64,000 nucleotides of DNA from NCBI RefSeq assembly GCF_028640845.1, contig NC_080543.1, forward strand, positions 93,609,825-93,673,824, in the 5' to 3' direction. Positions 1 through 10,860 of the stretch are shown one piece after another. Source of the DNA: Ahaetulla prasina. Taxonomy: Eukaryota > Chordata > Lepidosauria > Squamata > Colubridae. The position numbers and the translations under genes were made by a program. Numbering within the stretch: position 1 is the first letter of the stretch; each line of letters starts with the position of its first letter. The notes below the pieces were generated by a model, which ran no database searches, was not told where the DNA came from, and saw only the letters and a list, made by a program, of their open reading frames with translations.

Positions 1-1170
1 GTTTTTTAAATGACAAAATCATTGAGAGATTCTACCTTTCGAGTGTTATTTGGGAAAACCTTATTTTCTACACATTTATTTCAATAAACTGCTATTACAG
101 TATATGCTGCCAACTGTAAGCCATCTGTTAAGATTTTTCAGTTTTATTACTATGACCTAGAAAATGTTATATTAAATCAGCTGTAACAATAATTATGAAA
201 TTTCTTTATGTCTACTCCTAACCAGAATGTTAAAGAATTTTTTTTAAAAAAAAGAATTAAAATTGTTATTTCCAACACCTTACAATGTATGCCCTCCATT
301 CATTCTGTCTTTTGTCAGGCAGAAATAAGAGATAAAAGTCAAAAGGGATAAAGTGGGCAGGGGGTTATCTAGAATGCAAAATACACTGTAGAATATCTTC
401 AGATCAAGACCAGTCGTCATCTGTCACTGAAGAAAACTACTACACATACACACAAACTCATCAGCAAAGGCTCAATTAATACATTCTTTTAAAAAAATCT
501 TCAGATGTGATATTTTCTCATCTTATCTAATATATTTAGTCAAAGCTTTGATTAAAATAAAAAATAAAGGGCACTCTTCCCTTATACCCTTTTATAAATC
601 TCTAATGATTTAATCATACCCCCATTGATATGATGTCAGTTTGCTGAGTTGCATAAACAGACTTAATCCCTTGAATAAATTTCTTCCCAAAGTCCATATT
701 TTCCAAAACTTAAAATGTAACAACCCATTTTAAGTTGTCAAACTTTCTCTTTGCGCAAAAATATCAGCTCTGTTTGTTTCTCCTTGTGGTATTGTAAATA
801 CTCAATGACATTCAAAATAGTTCTCACATTGTCCCTTAACTGCCTTTTTGGCAAAAATCCAGATTGATCACTCTTTGGATCTAATATTTTGTGTGCTTTT
901 ATGGTTTTGGTGGGATTATTTTTTAAAAGCCCCTGGGATTCTCAAGGGAAATTCTAGAATAGCCTTTCCCTTTATGCTAATTTTCATACACAAAGTACTT
1001 AGATGAAGGGCACTTACATGAGCACTCACCTCGTCCCAGGATAATTGTACCAAGCACTGTTAAAAGAAGTTAGAAATTAAGTTTCTTGTTTTCAATGAAA
1101 CTGGTTATCATCTTTAATCTTAATCTTATTGTTTCTCTTACTATTTATTATTTTAATGTACCTTTTGTAG
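1..1170 (+). other. OCA2 intron, 3' part; no recognisable element
   Basis: AT-rich unique-looking sequence before the first exon, ending in a pyrimidine tract and TAG acceptor. I see no open frame, no known repeat and no strong palindrome. Confidence 0.5.
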
Positions 1171-1264
1171 ATTCCTGTACTTCTCAATCTAAGTCAAGAT
1201 CCTGAAGTTAACTTACCTGTAAAACCATTGATCTTTGCATTAGCCATAGGTGCCTGTCTTGGAG
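1171..1264 (+). CDS. OCA2: OCA2 (P protein) coding exon, third from last
   Basis: Coding exon of 94 bp. It translates as [20 protein letters not shown] and continues [11 protein letters not shown], with one base left over for the next exon. A TTTTGTAG acceptor precedes it and a GTAAGC donor follows it. The peptide matches the C-terminal region of OCA2, a multi-pass melanosome membrane protein related to NhaD/ArsB-type transporters that controls melanosomal ion balance and pH and hence tyrosinase activity. By comparison with the mammalian gene this is about exon 22 of 24. No stop or frameshift is present. The assignment rests on peptide recognition and on phase continuity with the next two exons. 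Upstream exons lie outside the window, so promoter and start cannot be assessed. Confidence 0.93.
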
Positions 1265-3119
1265 GTAAGCAGCGATAATAATAGTTTGAAGAAATATATA
1301 TTATCACTGAGAGCTAAAGCAACACACTAAATTTAGGGTTGTGATTTTTAATTTTTCAGTCAGATCAAACACTTTTGTAGTTAACTAAAATGTGATCCAT
1401 AACTAATCAAATTGCACATTTAAAAATATTCATTTTTAAAAATATATCCTGTTAGCACACGCAATCACTATTTTTATATCCTCAAAGAAATAGTAATTCT
1501 TTAGAAAGTGGGACTGAAATTGACTTCATGCTTGATTTCACTGGTCTGGCCAATGATGGTATTAGTGATGGTATTAATGATAGTATCATTCTACAATTTC
1601 CATCTGTATTGGCCACTCTTGTCCTGATGTTGTAGTTAATATTCTCAAGTGTTGCAAGCTATCTCATTAGTTCAGTTTCTGAAGGGTATAATCTGGAACA
1701 TTTGCCTCCTGAATGCAGATAGTCCCTTAGATAGTATCTGCTAATCTATGGCTGTCTTCTCCTATTTCAATCCCGTCTGCCTTAGCTTTCTCAGATGCAA
1801 CACAGCAGTTATTATAAGCAACTATTATTTCAGTATTCTTAACTGGATAATTGTAATCAGCATCAGCCCTAATATCTTTTCTGCTCAAAATTGCCTGGGG
1901 CCCAATTGACTGGATAGTCACAGTGTTTTACTTCCTTGCATTCCTCACCATAGTACAGAGTTATTTCTAGTCATATTATGATATAACAGAAATGAATGTT
2001 CTTGTCTACTAGGAGCTGGTAAATATCATCACTAGCACTGCTCTCATTCAAACACCATACTTTATCCAGCTGTCATAATTATATGTATTAAAGTGGTTTT
2101 GACCATGTATCATTACCGTCATTGGAATAGTGTCTTTTTCAGCACTGTTCAGTTTGCAAACAGGTCTGTCCACATTTGAGGTGATTATATATGTGGCTAT
2201 AGTTTTGATTGATTAACCAGAACATTGGTCTTATCTTTATGATATTTATGATTCAGTGTCATAAAGTGGAACCAAGCCAAGTTTACCTCTATACCTCATT
2301 CTTGAAAAATTGGACTTGTACATTGTGAGAGCACTGATTATATGGATCTTGCATGCTGGAACAATATCTGAGTGGATACTTAGATTCCCCCCCAGCTCAA
2401 TTCTTATAATTTCACCAATGTGTTTTTAGATCTCTTTTTGGGAAGAGAAAGGAACTCTGTTGTGAGAATGACAAAGATGCTTTCCAAGCTGACTGGTCCT
2501 AGAGATCAGTAGTGTCTGTAACAAACTACAGGACAAAATTGTGATGATTTTGATGCTGCAATTGCATATTGCATTATAATATTTAATACAAATATTTAAA
2601 TTGTGGGATATGCATAATGATGATGTATGTGTTATGATTTGGCCTCCATAGTCCTCCTGCAGAAGCTCATTACAGTAATTCCTTCATTTTCATATCCAGT
2701 ATTCCTCCATTTTCATTGATCTCTCAAATAGGACCTAATCAGGATTCAGTCAGACATCTTCATCCAAGGAAAACAGTTCATGGAATCTAGTATTTCTGAA
2801 GCAGAATATTTATGTCTCTCTGCTAATACTTCATTACTCTGATGATAAAAATTATGATCTGAACAAAAGAAAAGACTTCGCAGCCTAAATAGACTAAAAC
2901 CAACTTGCAGAGAGCCAGAAGTTAGCTCAATAATTGATTGTTTCTCTAAGGAAGCTGATAATGGTCCTGAAGCTTTGCAGCATCAGAATTCAATAAAATC
3001 ATGGCTACAGAACCTAAGTTGCAGTTGGTAGGAAGTACAGAGAAAAGTATTAAAGCAGATTGAAGCCTTGATGAAACAATGAGTTTAATAGTCTATCCTT
3101 GATATTGATAATCTTTAAT
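1265..3119 (+). other. OCA2 intronic sequence, nothing recognised
   Basis: AT-rich intron DNA following the GTAAGC donor. No coding potential or repeat family was identified. A 64-codon frame on the minus strand at 1727-1921 has no recognisable motif and is taken as chance. Confidence 0.45.
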
Positions 3120-3337
3120 TGACAGTGGTGGTTAGAATGCAATATTACAGGCTAATTCTGCTGATTGCCAGGAGTTCGATTCTGACCAGCTTAAGGTTGA
3201 CTCAACCTTCCATCCTTCCGAGGTTGGAAAAATGAGGACCCAAATTGTTGTGGGCAATAGGCAACTCTGTAAACTGCTTAAAGAGTTGTGTAAAGCATGT
3301 AAAGAGGTATATAAGTCTCAGTGCTATTGCTACTGCT
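3120..3337 (+). repeat. tRNA-derived SINE (squamate type), + strand
   Basis: The head resembles GTGGTGGTTAGAATGC and is followed by a pol III B-box-like GTTCGATTC at 3174-3182. The body contains CCTTCCATCCTTCCGAGGTT and AAAATGAGGACCCA, and the tail GTATATAAGTCTCAGTGC ends in GCTATTGCTACTGCT. Copies of the same family are at 7777-8010 (minus) and 31894-32127 (+). Clearly diverged. The exact family name is not certain. Confidence 0.75.
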
Positions 3338-3790
3338 ATAATGTGAACCTAAATACTTGGAATTATTTATTTACTTATATTTCATGTTTCTAGACAACCC
3401 ATCTCCCTTCAGAAAGGCTTGTTTTTTAATCTTTGTAACCCTGGTATCAAACTTTTTATTGGAACTTGCTATTTTTGTGTGATGCTTGACACCTTGATAA
3501 AAGATTATGGATATGTCTACAGTTTTGATCATAAGTGAATTGATTTATGGTATCTCTTTTAATTTAATTCCAGAGATTTGTTAGGCTGTTTTACTTTCCA
3601 GAAAGGGATCTATTGGTTGTTGACTCATTGAGTCTGCTTTACCATGCATAGGGTGGCATTCAGGTCTGTCAATTTCTTGCAGAAGATAGATTGGCTCTTT
3701 TTTTGGGGTGGGGGAATAATCTTAAATTTTGTGAGTATCTAAAAATCATTCATATTTTGTAGGGGACTTTTGTAGTGGAATGAACCAGAT

Positions 3791-4203
3791 CAGTGGTGAA
3801 ATGTAAAATTTGTTACTACCGGTTCTGTGGGCGTGGCTTGGTGGTGGTGGTGGTAATGTGACTGGGTGGGTGTGGCCAATTTTGTTTAACTTTTAAAAGC
3901 ATTTTTTCTACAACCTCTTCGGCCGAAAAGGTTGTAGAAAAAATGCTTTTAAAAGGCTCCTCTGATGATCCCAGCTGAGCCGTGCAATCATCAGAGGTTT
4001 TTTTTTTTACTTTTAAAAGCATTTTTTTGGTCAAAGAAAAAATGCTTTTAAAAGTAAAAATAATAACAACACCTTTGATGATCGCCCAGCTCAGCTGAGC
4101 ATGGGGGGGGGGCAGGAATTTTTGCCACCGATTCTCTGAACCACCCACCGCCATTGCTACCAGATCGGATGATCCGGTCTGAACTGGGAGCATTTCACCC
4201 CTG
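3791..4203 (+). mobile_element. 413-bp hAT-type MITE made of nested hairpins
   Basis: The ends are CAGTGGTGAAATG and CATTTCACCCCTG, imperfect terminal inverted repeats. They are flanked by AACCAGAT (3783-3790) and GACCAGAT (4204-4211), an 8-bp target duplication with one mismatch, as hAT elements make. The interior holds three palindromes: 3890-3955 (arms of about 32 nt sharing CTTTTAAAAGCATTTTTTC), 3959-3997 (CCTCTGATGAT arms) and 4009-4055. No transposase. Related copies lie at 10725 onward, 12700-13500, 46590-46865 and 56940-57281. Confidence 0.8.
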
Positions 4204-4211
4204 GACCAGAT

Positions 4212-5314
4212 CTTATTTTTTCCTGATTACTTGGAGATTGCTCCTTCTTCATGCATAATTTCTAAAGAATTAAAGTTTCCTCTTGGGATTTGAGTCTGAA
4301 AGATTTTCAATTTATTTTTTAAGAATTTATCTAGCTGCTATCTTCATATTTTTTTCTGTTTTCTTGCATCCTGTTGTGAGCAATTTTAGAAAGATACATC
4401 AAGATCAAAATGGTGTTTACCAAAAAATAAAAGATGAACAGATGGCAACATCATAGACCAGATATCATGTTATAAATATGTAGGAAGAGTGTTCAGCAAC
4501 TAGGCCTTGGGGCAAAAAAAATAGCTTGCCACTGATAACACTCTGATAAGTGAAGTAGCTATTTTCAACTTTTTCAGTGTGAATTTGGATATTCTAGTAG
4601 ATGTCAAAATCTTTGCTGCTTCAAGTTGGAGCTAATTGCTTTATTGGTCTCAGGACCAGGTTTCTGATTAAGCTGAAAACAGTTTGACGAGACTTCCTTC
4701 AGGCTGTCTTCTCAATAGCATTACTATGATTGGAAGCAGCCTGATTAAGGTTGAAGCCAAGGCCTGAATTTTACTGATTAATTTTGGCTTCAATTAAATT
4801 TCTTCCTAGTAGGCTTAGAACCTATCCCTGTGATTGACACTTTCCAGTCTCCTTGGCACTGAAATCTAGAAACCAAATTGGCCTCATCTGGATTTTCTTT
4901 TAATGCTTTATTATCTACAGGTTTTTAAAAAGCCAAATGTATTATTCGATTAACAACTGTAGATTGTGAGCATCAACATGATCTGGCTAAGTGATCAGTA
5001 CCCCTAGAGAACTTTTGAACCTTTTTCAACTAGCCTGCTATCTTACACAACCCAACCACTTCAGGGAAACATAAGGTCTTTATTCTGGCTTCCTTATATT
5101 TTATTCTTGGAAGGTAAAATTAATAATATCCCTATGGGAGACTGGCTCTGCCTTTGTGATTCAGGAGAAGATGAATCTCTGACGCATGTCTTATTGTGGA
5201 GACCATTTTGTTAAGATATTTGATTGATTCATGTAATTTCTATTTTTGACTCACAGGCCAGGTAGCTCTGACATATCTTATACTTCCTTTTTATTATTTC
5301 TCTTAACCTAGCCA
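4212..5314 (+). other. OCA2 intronic sequence, nothing recognised
   Basis: AT-rich intron DNA between the hAT MITE and the tandem duplication. No open frame, repeat family or strong palindrome was recognised. Confidence 0.4.
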
Positions 5315-6397
5315 TTTTTTTCTTTTCAAGTCTGGTAAATTACATTTATGAAAATGGGTTAATGGCAAATTATTCAAGCACTAAGCTTTATTAAGATTTT
5401 CCAATTTTTTTACTATTTCACTTACACTATCTTACTTGGGATTGATCAATGACCCTAATAAAACGTTGATTTATAAGAAAGACTTACTAAATTTGTTTCC
5501 TCTTAAGTCCTCTCTTTTTCTGTCTTCGGTATTGCAAATACAGAGAGAAATTGAAATGTCAATTTACGTTTTCCATTTTAGTGTTCTGAAAGACTGTCTT
5601 TCTGATCTCTGATTTGTCATTAGACATGCACTAAATCTAATTTTTTATGCTGGAAAGTTCCAAAGTTGAAAATTGCATGGGGATAGGAAAATTCTATACT
5701 GACTTATTTTATTTCAATTTTGTTTGTGGCAGATTAGTTCTCTCTGTATTTGCAGACTCCAAAACATCCTTTGATAGGTTTAATATCTGATAAGAAGTAT
5801 TGATTCTGCAATTTTGGGGAAGAGTCTACCTTTTCTCTCATTCTCAAAATCCTGAAGAGACATTCTGGTCTTACTACTTTATGAAAAGTTAGATGTAGTG
5901 CTAACCTCGTAAATGTCACTGGAGTCTGGGTTCTCCTAGCCCTCTTCATATGGCTTTCAGTCCACACTGGTCCCTCTCTGATGCACCTCTACTTGCCAGG
6001 GTCACGTGATAGGATGGTGGTCAGCCTCCTTTCTGCAGGTGGGTCACGTGATGGGGTGGTATTCAGGTGGCTGGTTGGACTACCCTTCTTCCTCTTCCTC
6101 TCTTTTTACTCTCTCTTGAACTGCCTGCTAAGCTCTCCTTCCACAGCCTCTGCTCCTTTGTTGTTTCCTCTGCTTGCCTCCTTTCATTCAAACTCTTCTC
6201 TTCCTCAGGCTTGCCTCAAAGAAGCCTCTCCTATCCTATCCCCTTCTCTCCCTTAGGCTTGCCTCACAAATACCTCTCCTAGCCTATCCCCTTATTTCCC
6301 TCAGGCTTGTCCCAGAAGCCTCTGCCCTTAGGTATACACTCCTATACCCTTAGGTTTCCTTTTCCCCAGGCATCCCTTCCTATCCTTACCTCCCACT
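5315..6397 (+). repeat. 1,083-bp tandem duplication, first unit
   Basis: The segment from the T-run before CTTTTCAAGTCTGGTAAATT to CCTTACCTCCCAC recurs immediately downstream at an offset of exactly 1,083 bp. By eye I found no difference between the copies, which implies a very recent event or an assembly artefact. The unit holds a 16-bp inverted repeat (5533-5548 with 5739-5754), two TCACGTGA octamers (6002-6009, 6044-6051) and a pyrimidine-rich 3' third. Small open frames in both units are identical and have no recognisable product. Confidence 0.95.
6002..6051 (+). promoter_or_regulatory. Paired TCACGTGA E-boxes, first unit
   Basis: Two perfect palindromic TCACGTGA octamers with start positions 42 bp apart, at 6002-6009 and 6044-6051. 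The octamer is the preferred site of MITF/TFE family bHLH-Zip factors (established), and MITF controls pigment genes. A role for these copies is inference. The same octamer also occurs in interspersed repeats at 34876-34883 and 44035-44042, which weakens the case. Confidence 0.35.
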
Positions 6398-7480
6398 TTT
6401 TTTTCTTTTCAAGTCTGGTAAATTACATTTATGAAAATGGGTTAATGGCAAATTATTCAAGCACTAAGCTTTATTAAGATTTTCCAATTTTTTTACTATT
6501 TCACTTACACTATCTTACTTGGGATTGATCAATGACCCTAATAAAACGTTGATTTATAAGAAAGACTTACTAAATTTGTTTCCTCTTAAGTCCTCTCTTT
6601 TTCTGTCTTCGGTATTGCAAATACAGAGAGAAATTGAAATGTCAATTTACGTTTTCCATTTTAGTGTTCTGAAAGACTGTCTTTCTGATCTCTGATTTGT
6701 CATTAGACATGCACTAAATCTAATTTTTTATGCTGGAAAGTTCCAAAGTTGAAAATTGCATGGGGATAGGAAAATTCTATACTGACTTATTTTATTTCAA
6801 TTTTGTTTGTGGCAGATTAGTTCTCTCTGTATTTGCAGACTCCAAAACATCCTTTGATAGGTTTAATATCTGATAAGAAGTATTGATTCTGCAATTTTGG
6901 GGAAGAGTCTACCTTTTCTCTCATTCTCAAAATCCTGAAGAGACATTCTGGTCTTACTACTTTATGAAAAGTTAGATGTAGTGCTAACCTCGTAAATGTC
7001 ACTGGAGTCTGGGTTCTCCTAGCCCTCTTCATATGGCTTTCAGTCCACACTGGTCCCTCTCTGATGCACCTCTACTTGCCAGGGTCACGTGATAGGATGG
7101 TGGTCAGCCTCCTTTCTGCAGGTGGGTCACGTGATGGGGTGGTATTCAGGTGGCTGGTTGGACTACCCTTCTTCCTCTTCCTCTCTTTTTACTCTCTCTT
7201 GAACTGCCTGCTAAGCTCTCCTTCCACAGCCTCTGCTCCTTTGTTGTTTCCTCTGCTTGCCTCCTTTCATTCAAACTCTTCTCTTCCTCAGGCTTGCCTC
7301 AAAGAAGCCTCTCCTATCCTATCCCCTTCTCTCCCTTAGGCTTGCCTCACAAATACCTCTCCTAGCCTATCCCCTTATTTCCCTCAGGCTTGTCCCAGAA
7401 GCCTCTGCCCTTAGGTATACACTCCTATACCCTTAGGTTTCCTTTTCCCCAGGCATCCCTTCCTATCCTTACCTCCCACT
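6398..7480 (+). repeat. 1,083-bp tandem duplication, second unit
   Basis: Direct head-to-tail copy of 5315-6397. The junction falls in a poly-T tract (8 Ts at the internal junction, 6 at the outer edge), so the breakpoints cannot be placed to the base. Octamers TCACGTGA recur at 7085-7092 and 7127-7134. Confidence 0.95.
7085..7134 (+). promoter_or_regulatory. Paired TCACGTGA E-boxes, second unit
   Basis: Exact duplicates of the 6002/6044 pair, at 7085-7092 and 7127-7134, created by the tandem duplication. The array therefore has four octamers within about 1.1 kb. Confidence 0.35.
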
Positions 7481-7776
7481 TTTTTCTTTTTTCCAGCCAA
7501 GCCTCTCCTTCCTCCTCTTGCACTCCCTCTATCTCCTCCCTTTCTGCCAAAACCTCCTTTTATTCCCTTCTCCTCCCTACTACATAGAGAATGAAAAAGA
7601 CAGAATAAAAAGAATTTGGCTTCTGAGATACTACTTAAAAGGAATAAACATAAAGATGTTCAAAAGTAAAAATAAGATTTTTAAGGCTTGCTTATTTGAC
7701 TAAGATTATAACGTATACAATGTTTTTCCCCCTCACCCAGCATCTTTAAATGGGTTTTTCTTGACTGGGACTGAAC

Positions 7777-8010
7777 AGCAATAGCACTTAGACTTATATA
7801 CCACTTCATAGTGCTTTACAGTCCTCTCTAAGCGATTTACAGAGCCTGCATATTTCCCCCAACAATCTGGGTCCTCATTTTACTGATCTCGGAAGGATTG
7901 AAGGCTGAGTCAACCTTGAGCTGGTGAGAATTGAACTGCCAAATTGCTGGCGGCTGGCAGTCAGAAATTGCCCGTAGTACTGCATTCTAACCACTGTACC
8001 ACCATGGCTC
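7777..8010 (-). repeat. tRNA-derived SINE, minus strand
   Basis: In reverse complement it begins GAGCCATGGTGG, carries a pol III-like box region and ends with AAGTGCTATTGCT. It is the same family as 3120-3337 and 31894-32127. A short open frame across it is not a gene. Confidence 0.75.
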
Positions 8011-8271
8011 TTCCTGTTGTTGAATATTGAGGCTTTAAATATTTGTTTATAGATATGATATGAGAAGAAGCTATTTTTTCCTGTTAAATCAACAGATTTA
8101 AATAAATGAAATAAGTACATTTATTTATTTTAAAATAAATTGAAAAGTCATAAGCTGTGGTATTAAAATTGAAGGAAAGTGTTAAATTTGTGAAGGACTT
8201 TCTGAAAAGAGATGATAAGATGATAAGAAATTAATTTATGGGATATTATGTGATGGGATTAAATTTCTGTA

Positions 8272-8425
8272 CAGTGCATTCAGAAAGTATTCAGACCCCC
8301 TTCTCTTTTGTCAATTTTGTTACGCTGCAGCCTGATTCTACAGTTGTTGAAATTCATTTTTTCTCATTAACTACACTCAGTGCCCCATAATGATAAAGTG
8401 AAAACAGAATTAGTTTTGCTGATTA
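8272..8425 (+). mobile_element. Tc1/mariner-type element, one end only
   Basis: Begins at a TA with CAGTGCATTCAGAAAGTATT and continues CAGACCCCCTTC, TTTTGTTACGCTGCAGCC and CCCCATAATGATAAAGTGAA. This is the hallmark terminal sequence of Tc1-like transposons seen in fish, frogs and squamates. Neither the opposite terminal repeat nor a transposase frame is present, so it is truncated or a MITE fragment. Confidence 0.6.
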
Positions 8426-8554
8426 AGACTAATAATAAGGCTTTATTATTAATAGATTAAAGATGAGATACGGGATGAAGACATTTTAGCTTGAAATGTT
8501 AGAGAAGGTGATATGTTATTGAAATTAAAAATAAAAGGGACAAATTATATATAT

Positions 8555-8615
8555 GTGTGTATGTGTGTGTATGAGATACACATACACACACACACACACA
8601 CACACCATACATACA
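8555..8615 (+). repeat. TG/CA microsatellite
   Basis: TATGTGTGTATGTGTGTG followed by a run of CA dinucleotides. The open frames across it are low complexity. Confidence 0.9.
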
Positions 8616-9700
8616 TATCTTATCCCCATATTTTTTCTTCCTTCCCCCTCATTTCTATTTTCTTGCACTTTTTATGTTTTTTCTTTTCTTTTTATATTTT
8701 ACCTAGTTTGCATTAGTTTTTCTCTTTTATTTTTAAACTACAATAAAATTATTAAGAAGCGGCAACTTTGTAATTAAATTTAATCCCTCTGAAAATGTGT
8801 TCTGTTAGATAGATTACATCTCAGTGTTTAACTGGTGAGATTTCAATGTGTAGAGTTATCTTTCATCAAACGTTACTAGTGAAGCAGGCAATTCCACAAA
8901 GGACCTTGGCTTATCTGAAATTTATAAAAACAATATTTAACTTATAACTGTTATTTCTTTAATGTATCTTTATGCTGTTCTACAAATAGTGGCTATGCAG
9001 AAGCTGTAACAATGACAACTTGCTAAACTAAACCTAAATAAGAAGGGGATTTACAGAGTGATATTAAAGAATTCAAAATGATGGCCATTGTTGCCGTATT
9101 ACTTAGCCACCCCAATGGATTTTCTGTAAGAAACTTTCCTCTTTCTGTTTTGGCCTCAATAAAAATCAGCACTGTGGTGCATTTTATAACGTTCAGTTCA
9201 GCAAAGAATAGTTGCCATTTGTTAACATACCTTGACCAAGAAATGAAATCAGAAGGATCAAGTATCTCCATAGACAAAATATGAAGGCAACATTGTTTGT
9301 CTTATGATAAATCTGCAGAACTGGTGCAAATTACTCCAACAGTGGGAAATTTTTCACAAAGTGAATTTGTCCATCTTGTGTATTCAGCTTAATAGGGAAT
9401 ACTTTGGATTTCTTCTGTCTGAGTGGTCTATGGAAGAAACTGGTCTTCTTGGTCATTATTCCAACCTTTTGGAATAATTTCTTCTGATGTTCAGACTGCC
9501 CCTACTTTGCTATTCTTCAGAAAGCTTTGAAAACTTGATTGAATACTATTTCAGTGGGAATTTTCATTTGCTTGACTGTTTACATCTTCCTTGTGGGAAA
9601 GAAGGTTATGATTATTTTTTTTTAAAAAACCCCACTAAGTTTGTATTGAATTAGTTTTTAACTATTATCATTGTTTGCACAAGTTATTTGTGGTATAGTG
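8616..9700 (+). other. OCA2 intronic sequence, nothing recognised
   Basis: No repeat family or coding segment was recognised. Opposed open frames at 9023-9277 and 9078-9284 overlap each other and show no known domain. Confidence 0.4.
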
Positions 9701-9795
9701 TATCATTCCATTCCAAATGACTTGTGTTAACAATGATAACAGCTGAACTGTTGAACTGTTATTGTTAACACAAGTCATTTGGAATAGAATGGTAT
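9701..9795. repeat. Imperfect foldback of about 95 bp
   Basis: An arm starting TATCATTCCATTCCAAATGA at 9701 is matched by a reverse-complement arm ending CATTTGGAATAGAATGGTAT near 9794. The middle GAACTG...CTGTT region forms a short loop. It looks like a small foldback MITE. Target duplications are not clear. Confidence 0.6.
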
Positions 9796-10716
9796 ACCAG
9801 TGAATACTTCTCCCCAATTCCCTGGGAAAACATTGTTTGGGCTGGTAATTCTATTTTAAGGCAACTACCAACAATTGAAGAACTGCTCCTATTATACTTG
9901 ATGGGGATTAGCTAACTTAGGGTTAAAGATAAACGCTTGTGTATAGAATCTTATTCTTCTTGGTCAAACTGTTCCCACTATATTTATTGTCCCTAGTCAT
10001 TGAATTGTGTTATGCTTTACTCCATTGGTGTTCTTTTTACTAGTACCTAAATAGATACAAAAGTATTAATAATCTCTCAAGAAATGTGTAGTACTTTAAG
10101 TATTAAAGAAATCAGAGAAAGCCATCATGAATTCAGCATTATAACCAGGATTTGATACCCTGGTAAACATGAATGTGGCAAATTAGTGTTATGGTTTTCT
10201 TGTTTGTTTATGTGTTATGTCCATACATAGAATCATGAAGATATTGACAATCTTATTGTCTAATCAAGACACCTCTGACCAGGTACAACTGCCTTATAGT
10301 GATATATATATAACAGGAAGAGCAGGCAAAGTCAGAAAGAGAGATCTGCAGAATGTGGGAACATGTGGAAACTACTGAAACATTTGGAAGGAACAGGAGC
10401 CACTCGGGCAAGATTGATCAATGTTCTGAAATTCTAAAATGCTCAGGAATAATGTTTGTCCTCTCTTTCACTCCTCCTCTTTAGTCTAAAAGGAGACTTA
10501 AAAGTGAAATTAGTTCTCCAACCAAGTGAGCAAGTAGTGATAAGGAATGCCATTTTGAATAAGGGAAGTAGACTTTTATGAAGTGGCATGTAAGAGCACA
10601 CTGTAACAAGAAATATTACTGAAGTTTGGAGTAGAATAATGAGTGTTTCTGTGCCTGTAAAGTTCTGGTTCTTTTCCCCATTGTCTGACAAATGTGAAGT
10701 CAAGTATAAGAAATAG
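9796..10716 (+). other. OCA2 intronic sequence, nothing recognised
   Basis: No recognisable gene or repeat in this stretch. Confidence 0.4.
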
Positions 10717-10724
10717 CGTATAAG

Positions 10725-10860
10725 CAGGGGTGAAATACTCCTGGTTCGGACCGGCTCGTCCAATCTGGTAGCGATGGCAGCTGGTGGTTCAGAGAACTGG
10801 TAGCAAAAATCCCTGCCCTGCCCCCTGCCCCTGCTGAGCCGCGCCATCATCAGAGGGTTT
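10725..10860 (-). mobile_element. hAT MITE end, reverse orientation
   Basis: Starts CAGGGGTGAAATACTCCTGG. Read in reverse complement it matches the right end of the 3791-4203 element (GACCGG, TCTGGTAGC and GGTGGTTCAGAGAA landmarks). It runs to ATCATCAGAGGG and then into a poly-T tract where an L1-like tail begins. The preceding octamer CGTATAAG has no clear partner, so the far end is lost or rearranged. Confidence 0.65.

Noticed and set aside
5734..7365. Duplicated small ORFs as a gene pair
   Set aside because: They are identical only because the 1,083-bp DNA unit is duplicated. No start context, domain or splice evidence.
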